Part shown: one piece after another, positions 1-8,840 of the stretch
Layout: each line of letters starts with the position of its first letter
How positions within the stretch are numbered: the first letter of the stretch is position 1
Assembly: GCA_900539175.1 (NCBI GenBank)
Contig: UQAW01000019.1
Location: 1-54,505, forward strand
DNA from: an uncultured Lachnospiraceae bacterium
Lineage (GTDB): Bacteria; Bacillota; Clostridia; Lachnospirales; Lachnospiraceae
Direction: 5' to 3'
DNA: 54,505 nucleotides
Program-made: the position numbers and the translations under genes
The notes under the pieces: generated by a model
Told to the model about the DNA's origin: nothing
What the model saw: only the letters and a program-made list of their open reading frames with translations
Databases searched by the model: none

Positions 1-33
1 CTTCCCCTCAAGATTGAGGGGTTAGGGGAGTTG

Positions 34-54
34 AGATGCCGAAGGCATTTTTTT
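34..54 (+). terminator. terminator hairpin in the valS leader
   Basis: ATGCC, GAA loop, GGCAT, then a run of T, ending 30 bases before valS. Aminoacyl-tRNA synthetase genes of Firmicutes are often controlled by T-box leaders that end in such a terminator. The preceding bases 1-30 form a C-rich/G-rich pairing (CCTCAA with TTGAGG), but the diagnostic T-box sequence would lie upstream of the window, so T-box control is only inferred. Confidence 0.6.
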
Positions 55-83
55 ATAATCTATAATCGAAGGAGAGGAAGCAG

Positions 84-2732
84 ATGAGCAAAGAACTTGC
101 AAAGACCTATGATCCCAAAGGTCTGGAAGACAGATTGTATCAGAAGTGGCTGGACAAGGGATATTTTCATGCCAAAGTAAATCCGGAGAAGAAACCGTTT
201 ACCATTGTGATGCCGCCTCCGAATGTTACGGGACAGCTTCATATGGGGCATGCACTGGATAATACGATGCAGGATATTCTGATTCGTTTTAAGAGAATGC
301 AGGGCTATGAGGCGTTGTGGCAGCCGGGTACAGACCATGCGGCAATTGCCACTGAGGTGAAGGTTATCGAGATGCTGAAGAAAAAAGGCATTGATAAGGA
401 TGAGATTGGACGCGAGGAATTTCTGAAGCATTGCTGGCAGTGGAAGGAGGAATATGGAAACCGTATTGTGAGCCAGTTGAAGAAGATGGGCTCCTCCGCA
501 GACTGGGAGCGGGAACGTTTTACCATGGATGAAGGCTGTTCTGAAGCGGTAGAAGAAGTATTTGTGAAACTGTATGAAAAAGGCTATATCTATAAAGGCT
601 CCAGAATCATCAACTGGTGTCCGGTGTGCCAGACTTCTATTTCCGATGCGGAAGTGGAGCATGAGGATCAGGCAGGACATTTCTGGCATATTAATTATCC
701 GATAGCAGGTGAAGAAGGAAGATTTGTGGAGATTGCAACCACGCGTCCGGAGACATTGCTGGGTGATACTGCCGTTGCGGTAAATCCGGAGGATGAGCGT
801 TACAAAGATCTGATCGGAAAGATGTTGAAGCTTCCTTTAACCGACCGGGAGATTCCGGTGATTGCCGATGAATATGTGGACAAAGAGTTTGGAACCGGAT
901 GTGTGAAGATTACACCGGCGCACGACCCCAACGACTTTGAGGTGGGAAAGCGTCATAATCTGGAAGAAATTACGATTATGAATGACGATGCCACGATGAA
1001 TGAGAAGTGCGGCAAATATGCAGGTATGGATCGCTACGAGGCAAGAAAGGCGATGGTGGAAGATCTGGATGCGCTCGGACTGCTTGTGAAAGTAGCGGAC
1101 CATGTACATGCCGTAGGTACCCACGATCGTTGTAAGTCTACGATTGAGCCTATGATTAAACCTCAGTGGTTCGTGAAGATGGGGGATATGGCAAAGGCTG
1201 CAATTGAAGTATTGAAGACAGAAGATTTGAATTTTGTTCCGGAACGTTTTGATAAGACGTATCTTCACTGGCTGGAGAATATCCGTGACTGGTGTATTTC
1301 CCGTCAGTTATGGTGGGGACACCGGATTCCTGCATATTACTGTGAAGACTGCGGTGAGATTGTAGTTCAGAGAGGAGGCGCTCCGGCTAAGTGTCCGAAA
1401 TGCGGAGGTACCCATCTGGAGCAGGATCCGGATACACTGGACACATGGTTCAGTTCTGCGCTCTGGCCGTTTTCAACGTTGGGCTGGCCCAGGAAAACAC
1501 CGGAGCTTGAATACTTCTATCCGACCAACGTTTTGGTTACGGGATACGATATTATTTTCTTCTGGGTAATTCGTATGGTATTTTCAGGACTGGAGCAGAC
1601 CGGAAAGTCTCCGTTCAAACATGTATTGATTCATGGTCTGGTACGTGATTCCCAGGGACGTAAGATGAGTAAGTCTCTTGGAAATGGAATTGATCCTCTG
1701 GAGGTTATCGACAAGTATGGTGCGGATGCTCTGCGCCTGACCTTGATTACCGGAAACGCCCCGGGCAATGACATGCGTTTTTACTGGGAGCGTGTGGAGG
1801 CAAGCCGTAACTTTGCGAATAAGGTATGGAATGCATCACGGTTCATCCTGATGAATCTGGAGAAAGCGGAAGTGCCGTCGGAGATGGATTTGGATGCACT
1901 GACAGGTGCGGACAAATGGATTTTAAGTAAGGTCAATACACTTGCCAAAGAAGTGACTGAGAATATGGAGAAATTTGAGCTTGGTATCGCAGTTCAGAAG
2001 GTATATGATTTCATCTGGGAAGAGTTCTGTGACTGGTATATTGAGATGGTGAAACCGCGTCTTTACAGTGAGACCGATACTACCAAGGCAGCAGCACTCT
2101 GGACCTTAAAGACCGTACTGGGCAATGCACTGAAGATGCTGCATCCGTATATGCCGTTTATTACAGAAGAAATTTACTGTACGCTGAATCCGGAAGAGGA
2201 TTCTGTCATGATCGCATCCTGGCCGGAATGGAAGAGTGACTGGAATTTCCAGGGGGATGAGACATCTGTAGAGATCATCAAGGAGGCGGTACGTCAAATC
2301 CGCGCCGTGCGTACGCAGATGAATGTTCCTCCGAGTAAAAAGGCTACGGTTTATGTGGTTTCTGACGAGAAAAAGATTCGTGAAACTTTTGAACACGGCA
2401 AAGTGTTCTTTGCAACCTTGGGCGGGGCAAGTGAAGTCCTGGTGCAGACAGATAAGACAGGAATTGCAGATGATGCAGTTTCAGCAGTAATTCCGAATGC
2501 CACAATCTATATTCCGTTTGCGGAACTTGTGGATATTGAAAAAGAAATTGAGCGTCTGAATAAGGAAAAGGAGCGTCTGAATAAGGAAATTGCCCGTTCC
2601 AACGGAATGCTGAATAATGAAAAGTTTATCAGTAAAGCACCTGCGGCTAAAGTTCAGGAAGAGAGAGAGAAACTGGCCAATTATCAGCAGATGATGGCGC
2701 AGGTTCAGGAGCGTCTGAATCAGCTTTCTTAG
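84..2732 (+). CDS. valS: valyl-tRNA synthetase
   Basis: Charges tRNA-Val with valine in the cytoplasm. The 882-residue protein has the class I signatures: the HIGH-type motif as HMGH in PPPNVTGQLHMGH near residue 50, and KMSKS in GRKMSKSLGNG in the middle. Paired CxxC motifs near residues 415-435 (CEDCGE and CPKCGG) look like a zinc site. The last 70 residues are a charged coiled coil rich in Glu, Lys and Leu, the tRNA-binding arm typical of ValRS. Length is normal for the family. The ATG has a good ribosome site (GGAGAGGAAG). It stands alone behind a terminator-bearing leader, so attenuation by uncharged tRNA-Val is likely. Confidence 0.98.
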   Translation: MSKELAKTYDPKGLEDRLYQKWLDKGYFHAKVNPEKKPFTIVMPPPNVTGQLHMGHALDNTMQDILIRFKRMQGYEALWQPGTDHAAIATEVKVIEMLKKKGIDKDEIGREEFLKHCWQWKEEYGNRIVSQLKKMGSSADWERERFTMDEGCSEAVEEVFVKLYEKGYIYKGSRIINWCPVCQTSISDAEVEHEDQAGHFWHINYPIAGEEGRFVEIATTRPETLLGDTAVAVNPEDERYKDLIGKMLKLPLTDREIPVIADEYVDKEFGTGCVKITPAHDPNDFEVGKRHNLEEITIMNDDATMNEKCGKYAGMDRYEARKAMVEDLDALGLLVKVADHVHAVGTHDRCKSTIEPMIKPQWFVKMGDMAKAAIEVLKTEDLNFVPERFDKTYLHWLENIRDWCISRQLWWGHRIPAYYCEDCGEIVVQRGGAPAKCPKCGGTHLEQDPDTLDTWFSSALWPFSTLGWPRKTPELEYFYPTNVLVTGYDIIFFWVIRMVFSGLEQTGKSPFKHVLIHGLVRDSQGRKMSKSLGNGIDPLEVIDKYGADALRLTLITGNAPGNDMRFYWERVEASRNFANKVWNASRFILMNLEKAEVPSEMDLDALTGADKWILSKVNTLAKEVTENMEKFELGIAVQKVYDFIWEEFCDWYIEMVKPRLYSETDTTKAAALWTLKTVLGNALKMLHPYMPFITEEIYCTLNPEEDSVMIASWPEWKSDWNFQGDETSVEIIKEAVRQIRAVRTQMNVPPSKKATVYVVSDEKKIRETFEHGKVFFATLGGASEVLVQTDKTGIADDAVSAVIPNATIYIPFAELVDIEKEIERLNKEKERLNKEIARSNGMLNNEKFISKAPAAKVQEEREKLANYQQMMAQVQERLNQLS

Positions 2733-2834
2733 AAGTGTGTTAGAAAAGAAATGTTTGGGGTTGGGTGTGGTCGGACCGGGTGGTCTGAAAAATGCCCGCC
2801 CCTTTCTGATTATGGTTTTGATGAGGAGATTTTT

Positions 2835-4946
2835 ATGAATTTATGGAAGAAAATAAACTGGAAAAAAGCAGGTTCCTTCTGCAATCAGATTTCCATTGTG
2901 CTGCAGGCGGTCGGCTGTTGTATCTTGTATCTGGTGATCGAGGCGATCTCGCGTCATTCCCTGAGTCAGGCGTGGATATTTATGGTGGAAAGACCATGGG
3001 TATTTTTATATAATGCCTTCATGATTTTTACGACCTTTACGATTGTATACCTGTTCCGAAGGAGAGTATTGGTACGGATGATCATAGGTGCATTCTGGCT
3101 GATTCTCGGAATGATTAATGGTGTCATTCTGGCCAATCGTGTGACCCCATTTACCGGACCGGATCTGAAATTGCTGAGTGATGCGACGAAAATCATGAAT
3201 AAGTATCTATCTCCTTTGATGTTGATTGCGATTATCATTCTGCTGGGGCTTCTGTTGTTGTTTTTTGTCTGGGTGTGGTTTAAAGGACCAAAATTTCAGG
3301 GGAATATCCGGTGGTATGTGAATATTCCGCTGGTTATTGTGACTGTTGCCCTGTTCTGGGGCTCCACGCAGCTTGCGCTTCAAAAACGTGTGCTGTCGAA
3401 TTATTTTGGCAATATTGCATTTGCTTATGAGGATTATGGATATCCATACTGCCTGGCTGTTACAATTTTTGATACGGGTATTTCTGAGCCTAATGGTTAT
3501 TCCAAAGAGCTGATTGATCAGATTTTGGAAAGTCAGGGGGAGGAGAAAAACAGTCAGATGGAGCAGCAGCCCAATATCCTTTTTCTGCAGTTAGAATCAT
3601 TTTTTGATCCGGAACTGGTTAATTTTCTTCACATTTCGGAGGACCCGATACCGACGTTCCGTGCCTTGATGGATTCCTACAGCTCTGGCTATTTTCGTGT
3701 ACCGTCCGTAGGTGCGGGTACTGCCAATACGGAATTTGAGACCATAACCGGTATGAGCCTCAGATATTTTGGACCAGGAGAATATCCTTATAAGACCATA
3801 CTGACACAAACTACCTGCGAAAGCGCCCCTTATATTTTGAAAAAACTGGGTTACTCTACCCATGCGATACACAACAACGAGGCAAATTTTTATGCCAGAA
3901 AATCAGTTTTTCCAATGCTGGGATTTGATTCCTTTACTTCGGAGGAATACATGCCGGATATTTCTGACATCACTGAGACGGGATGGGTAAAAGATTACAT
4001 TCTGACGGATGAAATTATAAAATGTTTGGATGCAACGGAAGGACCTGATTACGTCTATACCATATCGGTACAGGGACACGGAGATTATTCTACAGAACCG
4101 ATTTTGGATGATCCTCAGATTACAGTAACCGGAGCAGAAGACCGGGAAAAAAATAATTACTCCTGGGAATACTATGTCAACCAGATTCATGAGATGGACA
4201 ATTTTGTCAAAGAGTTGACGGATACACTGGCCGAGTATCCGGAACCAGTGGTTCTGGTCATGTACGGCGATCATCTGCCGACGATGGGATTGGAAACAAA
4301 GGATGTGGATAATCGTTATCTGTTCCAGACACAGTATGTTATGTGGGATAATATGGGTTTGGAGAAAAAGGATAAAAATCTGTCTTCTTACCAGATGGCA
4401 GCCGAGGTTTTTGATCGTGTAGGAATCCACGACGGTACGATTTTCCGTTATCATCAGACAAGGAGAAACACAAAGAATTATCAGGTGGATCTGGAAGTCC
4501 TGCAGTATGATCTTCTTTACGGCAATCAGTACGCCTATGGCGGGGAAACTCCTTACCAGAAGACGAATATGACATTGGGGGTTCTTCCGGTTACCATGAA
4601 GGAACTAACCGAGATCGGTGAGAATGCCTACTCGATTGCGGGAGAAAACTTTACGGCATCCAGCAAATTGGAGATTAACGGAAAACTGATAGAGGACACC
4701 ATATTTATCAGCAGCAACCTGCTGATGGTCCGGGATGTAGAACTAAACTTCGGTGATAAAATTGATGTGGCACAGCAGAGTAATTCTTCTACAAAACGTG
4801 TCTTGTCAAGATCTGCTGCTTTCATCTACCGGGAAGCAGCACTGCTTCCAACTCCCACACCTGAGCCCGTAGAAACCCAGACACCTCTGCCGGCATCAAC
4901 GCAGACGGATGTGCCGCCGGAGCAGACTTCTGCCACGGAAAATTGA
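2835..4946 (+). CDS. LTA synthase-like membrane sulfatase-fold phosphotransferase
   Basis: A 703-residue membrane protein of the LtaS/alkaline phosphatase superfamily, which transfers glycerol-phosphate or similar groups outside the cell to build anionic polymers. About five hydrophobic segments fill residues 15-215, followed by an extracellular catalytic domain. The metal-binding start (FLQLESFFD), the Thr-bearing motif GAGTANTEFETITG with the likely nucleophile Thr, and the metal-binding MYGDHLPTMG are all visible. The C-terminus is a Pro/Thr-rich tail (PTPTPEPVETQTP), unusual for LtaS. I chose ATG 2835, behind GAGGAG, over an upstream in-frame start at 2751 whose leader peptide looks random. 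The exact polymer (lipoteichoic acid or another) cannot be told from sequence. Confidence 0.85.
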   Translation: MNLWKKINWKKAGSFCNQISIVLQAVGCCILYLVIEAISRHSLSQAWIFMVERPWVFLYNAFMIFTTFTIVYLFRRRVLVRMIIGAFWLILGMINGVILANRVTPFTGPDLKLLSDATKIMNKYLSPLMLIAIIILLGLLLLFFVWVWFKGPKFQGNIRWYVNIPLVIVTVALFWGSTQLALQKRVLSNYFGNIAFAYEDYGYPYCLAVTIFDTGISEPNGYSKELIDQILESQGEEKNSQMEQQPNILFLQLESFFDPELVNFLHISEDPIPTFRALMDSYSSGYFRVPSVGAGTANTEFETITGMSLRYFGPGEYPYKTILTQTTCESAPYILKKLGYSTHAIHNNEANFYARKSVFPMLGFDSFTSEEYMPDISDITETGWVKDYILTDEIIKCLDATEGPDYVYTISVQGHGDYSTEPILDDPQITVTGAEDREKNNYSWEYYVNQIHEMDNFVKELTDTLAEYPEPVVLVMYGDHLPTMGLETKDVDNRYLFQTQYVMWDNMGLEKKDKNLSSYQMAAEVFDRVGIHDGTIFRYHQTRRNTKNYQVDLEVLQYDLLYGNQYAYGGETPYQKTNMTLGVLPVTMKELTEIGENAYSIAGENFTASSKLEINGKLIEDTIFISSNLLMVRDVELNFGDKIDVAQQSNSSTKRVLSRSAAFIYREAALLPTPTPEPVETQTPLPASTQTDVPPEQTSATEN

Positions 4947-5008
4947 CCAAAAGCCACAAAAAAAGGCAGGGAGCGTGATTTCTGTCGAAGAAAAAACACA
5001 AAAAACTA

Positions 5009-5036
5009 TGGACATATTTTCATGCTATATTATAAT
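5009..5036 (+). promoter_or_regulatory. candidate SigA promoter upstream of folC
   Basis: TGGACA, 16 bases, TATAAT. The -10 box lies five bases before the dispersed repeat at 5041, so the repeat would be transcribed as part of the folC leader. Confidence 0.45.
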
Positions 5037-5040
5037 GTAG

Positions 5041-5215
5041 ATACCAGGGTCAAAAAGTTATGTGTTCCATGCTTGCATGAAAAAGCATGACTCTGGGACC
5101 CGTAAAACATGAGAAAGTAGCCCGAATAGGGCGGATTTCGAATGTTTTTAGGATTGCGGAAGCATGAAATGCGGAGCAATCTGTGTATCATAGGGGCAAA
5201 ATACCTTTTGACCCC
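5041..5215 (+). repeat. dispersed palindromic (MITE-like) repeat, copy 1
   Basis: About 175 bp with no reading frame. The ends are inverted: AGGGTCAAAAAGTTAT at 5046-5061 and ATACCTTTTGACCCC at 5201-5215. Inside are a short palindrome (CATGCTTGCATG, then AAAAAGCATGACT) and a conserved right part, AGGATTGCGGAAGCATGAAATG before GCAATC. Related copies are at 23047-23215 on the minus strand and at 54446 to the window end. With the flanks (4947-5040 and 5216-5339) this explains the gene-free stretch before folC. No transposase is present, so mobility is inferred from dispersal and inverted ends only. Confidence 0.7.
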
Positions 5216-5240
5216 AACATCTAATGTAACTTAGAGCGTG

Positions 5241-5322
5241 CCCGAAAATTCATTCTTGCAATCTGCACGTTCTGGTAAGTGTAAAAGAAGTTTGAAGATT
5301 GCAGAATGAAATTTGGACCGGG
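5241..5322 (+). promoter_or_regulatory. long hairpin in the folC leader
   Basis: CCCG at 5241 followed by AAAATTCATTCTTGCAATCT pairs with the segment from 5296 to 5314 and CGGG at 5319-5322, with one bulge. It ends just before the likely GTG start of folC. There is no T run, so it is a leader structure or a repeat remnant rather than a terminator. Confidence 0.5.
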
Positions 5323-5339
5323 AAAAAGTGGTGAGAATT

Positions 5340-6635
5340 GTGAATTATACGGAAGCGACTCATTATATAGAAGAAATACCAAAGTTTACGACAAAGAACC
5401 CGCCGGAGCATACGAAAGAGTTGCTGCGGCGGATGGGAAACCCGCAGAAGGGGATGAAGATCATCCATGTGGCGGGAACCAATGGAAAAGGCAGTGTCTG
5501 TGCTTATTTGAACTCCATGTTGATGAAGGGCGGATATAGCTGTGGGTTATTTACATCCCCCCATTTGATTAGGATTAATGAGCGGTATATGATTAATGGG
5601 GAGAGCGTGAGTGATGATCTGTTTCTGGAAGCGTTTGACGGGACAAAGAAAGTTGTGGATGCTTACATAGCGGAAGGAAGTGATCATCCCAGTTATTTTG
5701 AAATGCTGTTTTTGATGGGGATGTATATCTTCAGAAAGAGGCAGGTGGATTATGTGATTCTGGAGACAGGGCTGGGCGGAAGACTGGATGCGACCAATGT
5801 AGTTGAGAATCCTCTGGCATGTATCATTACTTCTATCAGCAGAGACCACACAGAATATCTGGGAGATACTATCCTTGAGATTGCCGGGGAAAAGGCTGGA
5901 ATTATTAAGCCAGGCGTTCCGGTAATTTATGACGGGCACAGAAAGGATGCAGCGGAAGTAATTGCTGTAAGGGCGGAAGAACTTCACAGTCCTGCCTTTG
6001 CACTGTGTCCAGAGATGTATACACTGCGGACAAATACAAGAGAAGGAATTACGTTTGAATTCCGGTATGACGGAGAGCCTCCGGTAACTTTAAAAATTCC
6101 TTATATCGCGGCTTATCAGATGATGAATGCATCATTGGCATATTTTACTATGCGGAATCTGAAGCGGATTCACGGGATTCCTGCTGAAGTTTTGATACAG
6201 GGGATTGAGGAGACTGTGTGGCCCTGCAGAATGGAGACTGTTCTTCCGGGAGTGATCATTGACGGCGCCCACAATGAAGATGGAGTTGCTCGGTTTGTAG
6301 AGACGGCACGCCATTTTGCGAAAGAAAATGAGATCACGATTTTATTTTCGGCAGTGAGTGACAAACGTTATCCGGACATGATCCGGGAGATTGCAAAAGG
6401 AATCCGGCCGGACAGAGTTGTGACGACTCAGATTTCCGGAGAGAGGGTTGTTCCAGCCGGGGAACTGGCACAGTTGTTTGAACAGGCGGGATGCAGGGAA
6501 GTGCAGGCAGAGCCGGAGGTGGCAAAGGCATTTGAAAGCGCTTATGCCGGGAAAAAAGAGGGCATGTTATTTTGTGTAGGCTCCCTGTATCTTGCAGGGG
6601 AACTGAAAGAGTATATCAACAGGAGAAAACCATGA
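5340..6635 (+). CDS. folC: folylpolyglutamate synthase / dihydrofolate synthase
   Basis: Adds glutamate to dihydropteroate and folates, keeping folate cofactors in the cell. The Mur-ligase-type P-loop is seen as HVAGTNGKGSVCAYL, followed by GLFTSPHLIRINERY, ETGLGGRLDATNV and DGAHNEDG, all FolC hallmarks. I prefer GTG 5340 (giving MNYTEATHYIEEI, the usual FolC N-terminus, with GGTGA just upstream) to an upstream TTG at 5313 that has no ribosome site and lies in a hairpin. The protein is then 431 residues, normal for the family. Its stop overlaps the next ATG (ATGA), so it is probably translationally coupled to the small gene that follows. Confidence 0.93.
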   Translation: MNYTEATHYIEEIPKFTTKNPPEHTKELLRRMGNPQKGMKIIHVAGTNGKGSVCAYLNSMLMKGGYSCGLFTSPHLIRINERYMINGESVSDDLFLEAFDGTKKVVDAYIAEGSDHPSYFEMLFLMGMYIFRKRQVDYVILETGLGGRLDATNVVENPLACIITSISRDHTEYLGDTILEIAGEKAGIIKPGVPVIYDGHRKDAAEVIAVRAEELHSPAFALCPEMYTLRTNTREGITFEFRYDGEPPVTLKIPYIAAYQMMNASLAYFTMRNLKRIHGIPAEVLIQGIEETVWPCRMETVLPGVIIDGAHNEDGVARFVETARHFAKENEITILFSAVSDKRYPDMIREIAKGIRPDRVVTTQISGERVVPAGELAQLFEQAGCREVQAEPEVAKAFESAYAGKKEGMLFCVGSLYLAGELKEYINRRKP

Positions 6636-6796
6636 TTAACTACGAAGAAGAATTAAAGAAATTTAAACCTTTGCTGGATGTAGATGAAGTGGAAAGTGCC
6701 ATTTACAGCCGGGATCTGACGGATGTGATTGATATTCTGAAGGAGATGCTGAAGACACGTAGTGACCAGACAGTAAAGGAGCAGGAAACCATATGA
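6632..6796 (+). CDS. small hypothetical protein, 54 residues
   Basis: Not recognised. The product is acidic and predicted helical (MINYEEELKKFKPLLDVDEV at the start), with no signal peptide, Cys pairs or membrane segment. It is supported as a real gene by AGGAG seven bases before its ATG and by its overlap with both neighbours: it starts inside the folC stop (ATGA) and its own stop overlaps the next ATG (ATGA). This tight coupling suggests it is made together with the following zinc-ribbon/TPR protein. A partner or regulator role is possible but nothing in the sequence shows it. Confidence 0.7.
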   Translation: MINYEEELKKFKPLLDVDEVESAIYSRDLTDVIDILKEMLKTRSDQTVKEQETI

Positions 6797-8334
6797 ACTG
6801 TATGAATTGCGGAGCTGTGGTTCAGAATACAGATGTGTGTCAGGAGTGTGGGTTTGATCTGGGTGTTCAGAGAAAGTCCTTTCAGTTATCTGTCCTGTAT
6901 TACAATCAGGGGTTGGAAAAAGCGGAAATCCGGGACTTATCCGGGGCAATAGACCTGTTGAAACGCAGCCTGAAATTTAATAAACTGAATATACCAGCCA
7001 GAAATCTGCTGGGATTGGTGTACTTTGAGACTGGAGAAGCAGTAGCGGCATTAAGCGAGTGGATTATCAGCAAGAATATTATGCCCGAGCAGAATGTTGC
7101 AGCAGAATATATTCAGAAGCTTCAGGCAGAGCCGGCCAAGCTGGATATGATTAATCAGACAATAAAGAAGTACAACACGGCATTGAAATGTTGTAAAGAG
7201 GGCAATGAGGATGTTGCTGCAATTCAGTTGAAAAAGATTCTGAGTCAGAATCCCAAACTGATTAAGGGTTATCATTTGCTGGCACTGATTTATCTGAAGC
7301 GGGAAGAGTATGAGAAAGCCCGGAAGATCTTGAAAAAGGCGATACGGATTGATAAGACCAATTCCACATCGCTGCGTTTTCTGAAAGAAGTAGATGAACA
7401 GACCGGCACGGTGACCAGTCTGGAGCCGAGAAAGTTTTTCCGTTCCAGAAAAGAGGAAGCTTCTTCCGATGACGTGCCGGAAAGTATGATGGTGATTCAG
7501 CCGCCGACCTTCCGGGAAACTTCAGTTGCCGCCACGCTTCTGAACATAGGTCTGGGATTGGCTGTCGGAGGACTTGTAGTGTGGTTTCTGGTAGTTCCGT
7601 CCTTAAAGCAGGGAATTAACCGCAGTGCAAATGAAAAGATCGTGGAATACAGCAATACGATGGCAAGTCAGGAGACCCAGATCACAGAGTTAAAAGGGCA
7701 GATTGAAGAATCCAATAATACCGTTGCTTCAGCCAGGCAGCAGATTGATGAGGCCAATGAAAAAGCGATGGTATATGAGAATCTGATGAAAGCCTATATT
7801 GCATACAGCGAAGAAAATTATGAGCAGGCGGCGAACGCTATGGAAGGGATGAACACGGAGCTGCTTTCTGTGAATGCGAAAGAGGTGTATAATCTGATTT
7901 ATCAGGATATACGGACAACCATGTTTAACCAATTGGTATCCGATGGTCAGGAAGCTTTTGACAATGAGGACTTTGTTACCGCAATTGATAAGTTGACAAA
8001 GGCGAAGGAAATTAATGATCAGGATTATACCGTTCTGAATCTGTTGGCACATTCTTATCGTTACAAAGGAGATAAGGATCAGGCGATTGTGCATTTTCAG
8101 GAGATTGTGGACAAGTTCCCGTCCAGCAGAAGGGCTACCAGTGCTCAGAATTTTATTAATCAGTTAAACGGGGAAGAAGGAGATGATTCGAATGTGCCTT
8201 CCGGTGACAACCGCGGCAGCCGTGATACACAGGAAAATCAGAGAAGAAACGAAGACGATACTACCGGACAGACGGGCAATGATCCTCAGAATGAGGGAGG
8301 ACAGGAACCTCTGGAACCGCTGGGTGAAGAATAA
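6793..8334 (+). CDS. zinc-ribbon, TPR-repeat membrane protein
   Basis: A 513-residue protein of unknown function. It opens with a zinc ribbon (MNCMNCG, then CQECG, residues 3-22). A TPR block follows at about residues 30-205. One hydrophobic segment lies near residues 250-272, then a Gln/Glu-rich coiled coil (about 275-335) and a second TPR block (about 340-460). A polar low-complexity tail rich in Asn, Asp, Gly and Gln ends the protein. The order suggests a cytoplasmic N-terminus and an extracellular or forespore-facing TPR part. It lies immediately upstream of spoIIA but is separated from it by a hairpin, so a sporulation role is only a neighbourhood inference. Confidence 0.75.
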   Translation: MNCMNCGAVVQNTDVCQECGFDLGVQRKSFQLSVLYYNQGLEKAEIRDLSGAIDLLKRSLKFNKLNIPARNLLGLVYFETGEAVAALSEWIISKNIMPEQNVAAEYIQKLQAEPAKLDMINQTIKKYNTALKCCKEGNEDVAAIQLKKILSQNPKLIKGYHLLALIYLKREEYEKARKILKKAIRIDKTNSTSLRFLKEVDEQTGTVTSLEPRKFFRSRKEEASSDDVPESMMVIQPPTFRETSVAATLLNIGLGLAVGGLVVWFLVVPSLKQGINRSANEKIVEYSNTMASQETQITELKGQIEESNNTVASARQQIDEANEKAMVYENLMKAYIAYSEENYEQAANAMEGMNTELLSVNAKEVYNLIYQDIRTTMFNQLVSDGQEAFDNEDFVTAIDKLTKAKEINDQDYTVLNLLAHSYRYKGDKDQAIVHFQEIVDKFPSSRRATSAQNFINQLNGEEGDDSNVPSGDNRGSRDTQENQRRNEDDTTGQTGNDPQNEGGQEPLEPLGEE

Positions 8335-8353
8335 TCACAGAAGAGAAACCTCC

Positions 8354-8390
8354 AAATCGGGGATACGTATATCATACGTATCCCCGATTT
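8354..8390 (+). terminator. perfect 17-bp stem-loop after the TPR gene
   Basis: AAATCGGGGATACGTAT, loop ATC, then its exact complement. It separates the folC-TPR unit from spoIIA. The U run is weak (GTGTCT follows), so it may end transcription inefficiently or protect the RNA end. Confidence 0.6.
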
Positions 8391-8412
8391 GTGTCTCGGT
8401 TGAATCGTGCAG

Positions 8413-8441
8413 GGAGAATTTCGCAATCGCCTGTTGAGAAT
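8413..8441 (+). promoter_or_regulatory. SigH-like promoter for the spoIIA operon
   Basis: GGAGAATTT, 13 bases, TGAGAAT, close to the SigH consensus (RNAGGAWWW and RNNGAAT) with one mismatch in each box, and 25 bases before spoIIAA. spoIIA is SigH-dependent in Bacillus and Clostridium. The segment also shares TTTCGCAATCGCCT with the palindrome at 11167-11243. Confidence 0.4.
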
Positions 8442-8465
8442 ATAGAAGTGAAAGGAATCGTAGAT

Positions 8466-8789
8466 ATGGAAGAATTATTTCAGGTAAAAGGGAACATACT
8501 AACAATCAGAATACCGGAGGAATTGGATCATCACAGTGCGGAGGCGATCCGCGAGGGATCAGAGAGAATTCTGGAAAATCAGACGATTCGTCAGATTATC
8601 TTTGATTTTCGCCGGACACAGTTTATGGATAGTTCCGGAATCGGTATGCTGATGGGAAGGTATCGGAGCATGAATCAGATGGGAGGGAGTGTGGTGGCGG
8701 TACATGTAAAAGAGCGTGTGGCTAAGATTCTTCAATTATCGGGGATTTACAAAGTAATTCCTGTTGAACCGGAAAAATCATGGACTTAG
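8466..8789 (+). CDS. spoIIAA: anti-sigma F factor antagonist
   Basis: A STAS-domain protein of 107 residues. In its unphosphorylated form it binds SpoIIAB and frees SigF in the forespore. The phosphorylated serine lies in the conserved FMDSSGIGMLMGRY motif, which is intact. ATG 8466 is preceded by AAAGGA and gives the usual family length; a longer in-frame start at 8391 would add an unlikely peptide covering the promoter. It is the first gene of a canonical spoIIAA-spoIIAB-sigF operon. Confidence 0.95.
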   Translation: MEELFQVKGNILTIRIPEELDHHSAEAIREGSERILENQTIRQIIFDFRRTQFMDSSGIGMLMGRYRSMNQMGGSVVAVHVKERVAKILQLSGIYKVIPVEPEKSWT

Positions 8790-8840
8790 GGTGGAGTTTT
8801 AACAGAGGAATAGAGGAGAATAAGGAGGTTATAAGTAAGA

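Noticed and set aside
1..33. Complete T-box riboswitch for valS
   Set aside because: Only the terminal hairpin is inside the window; the specifier loop and T-box sequence cannot be seen.
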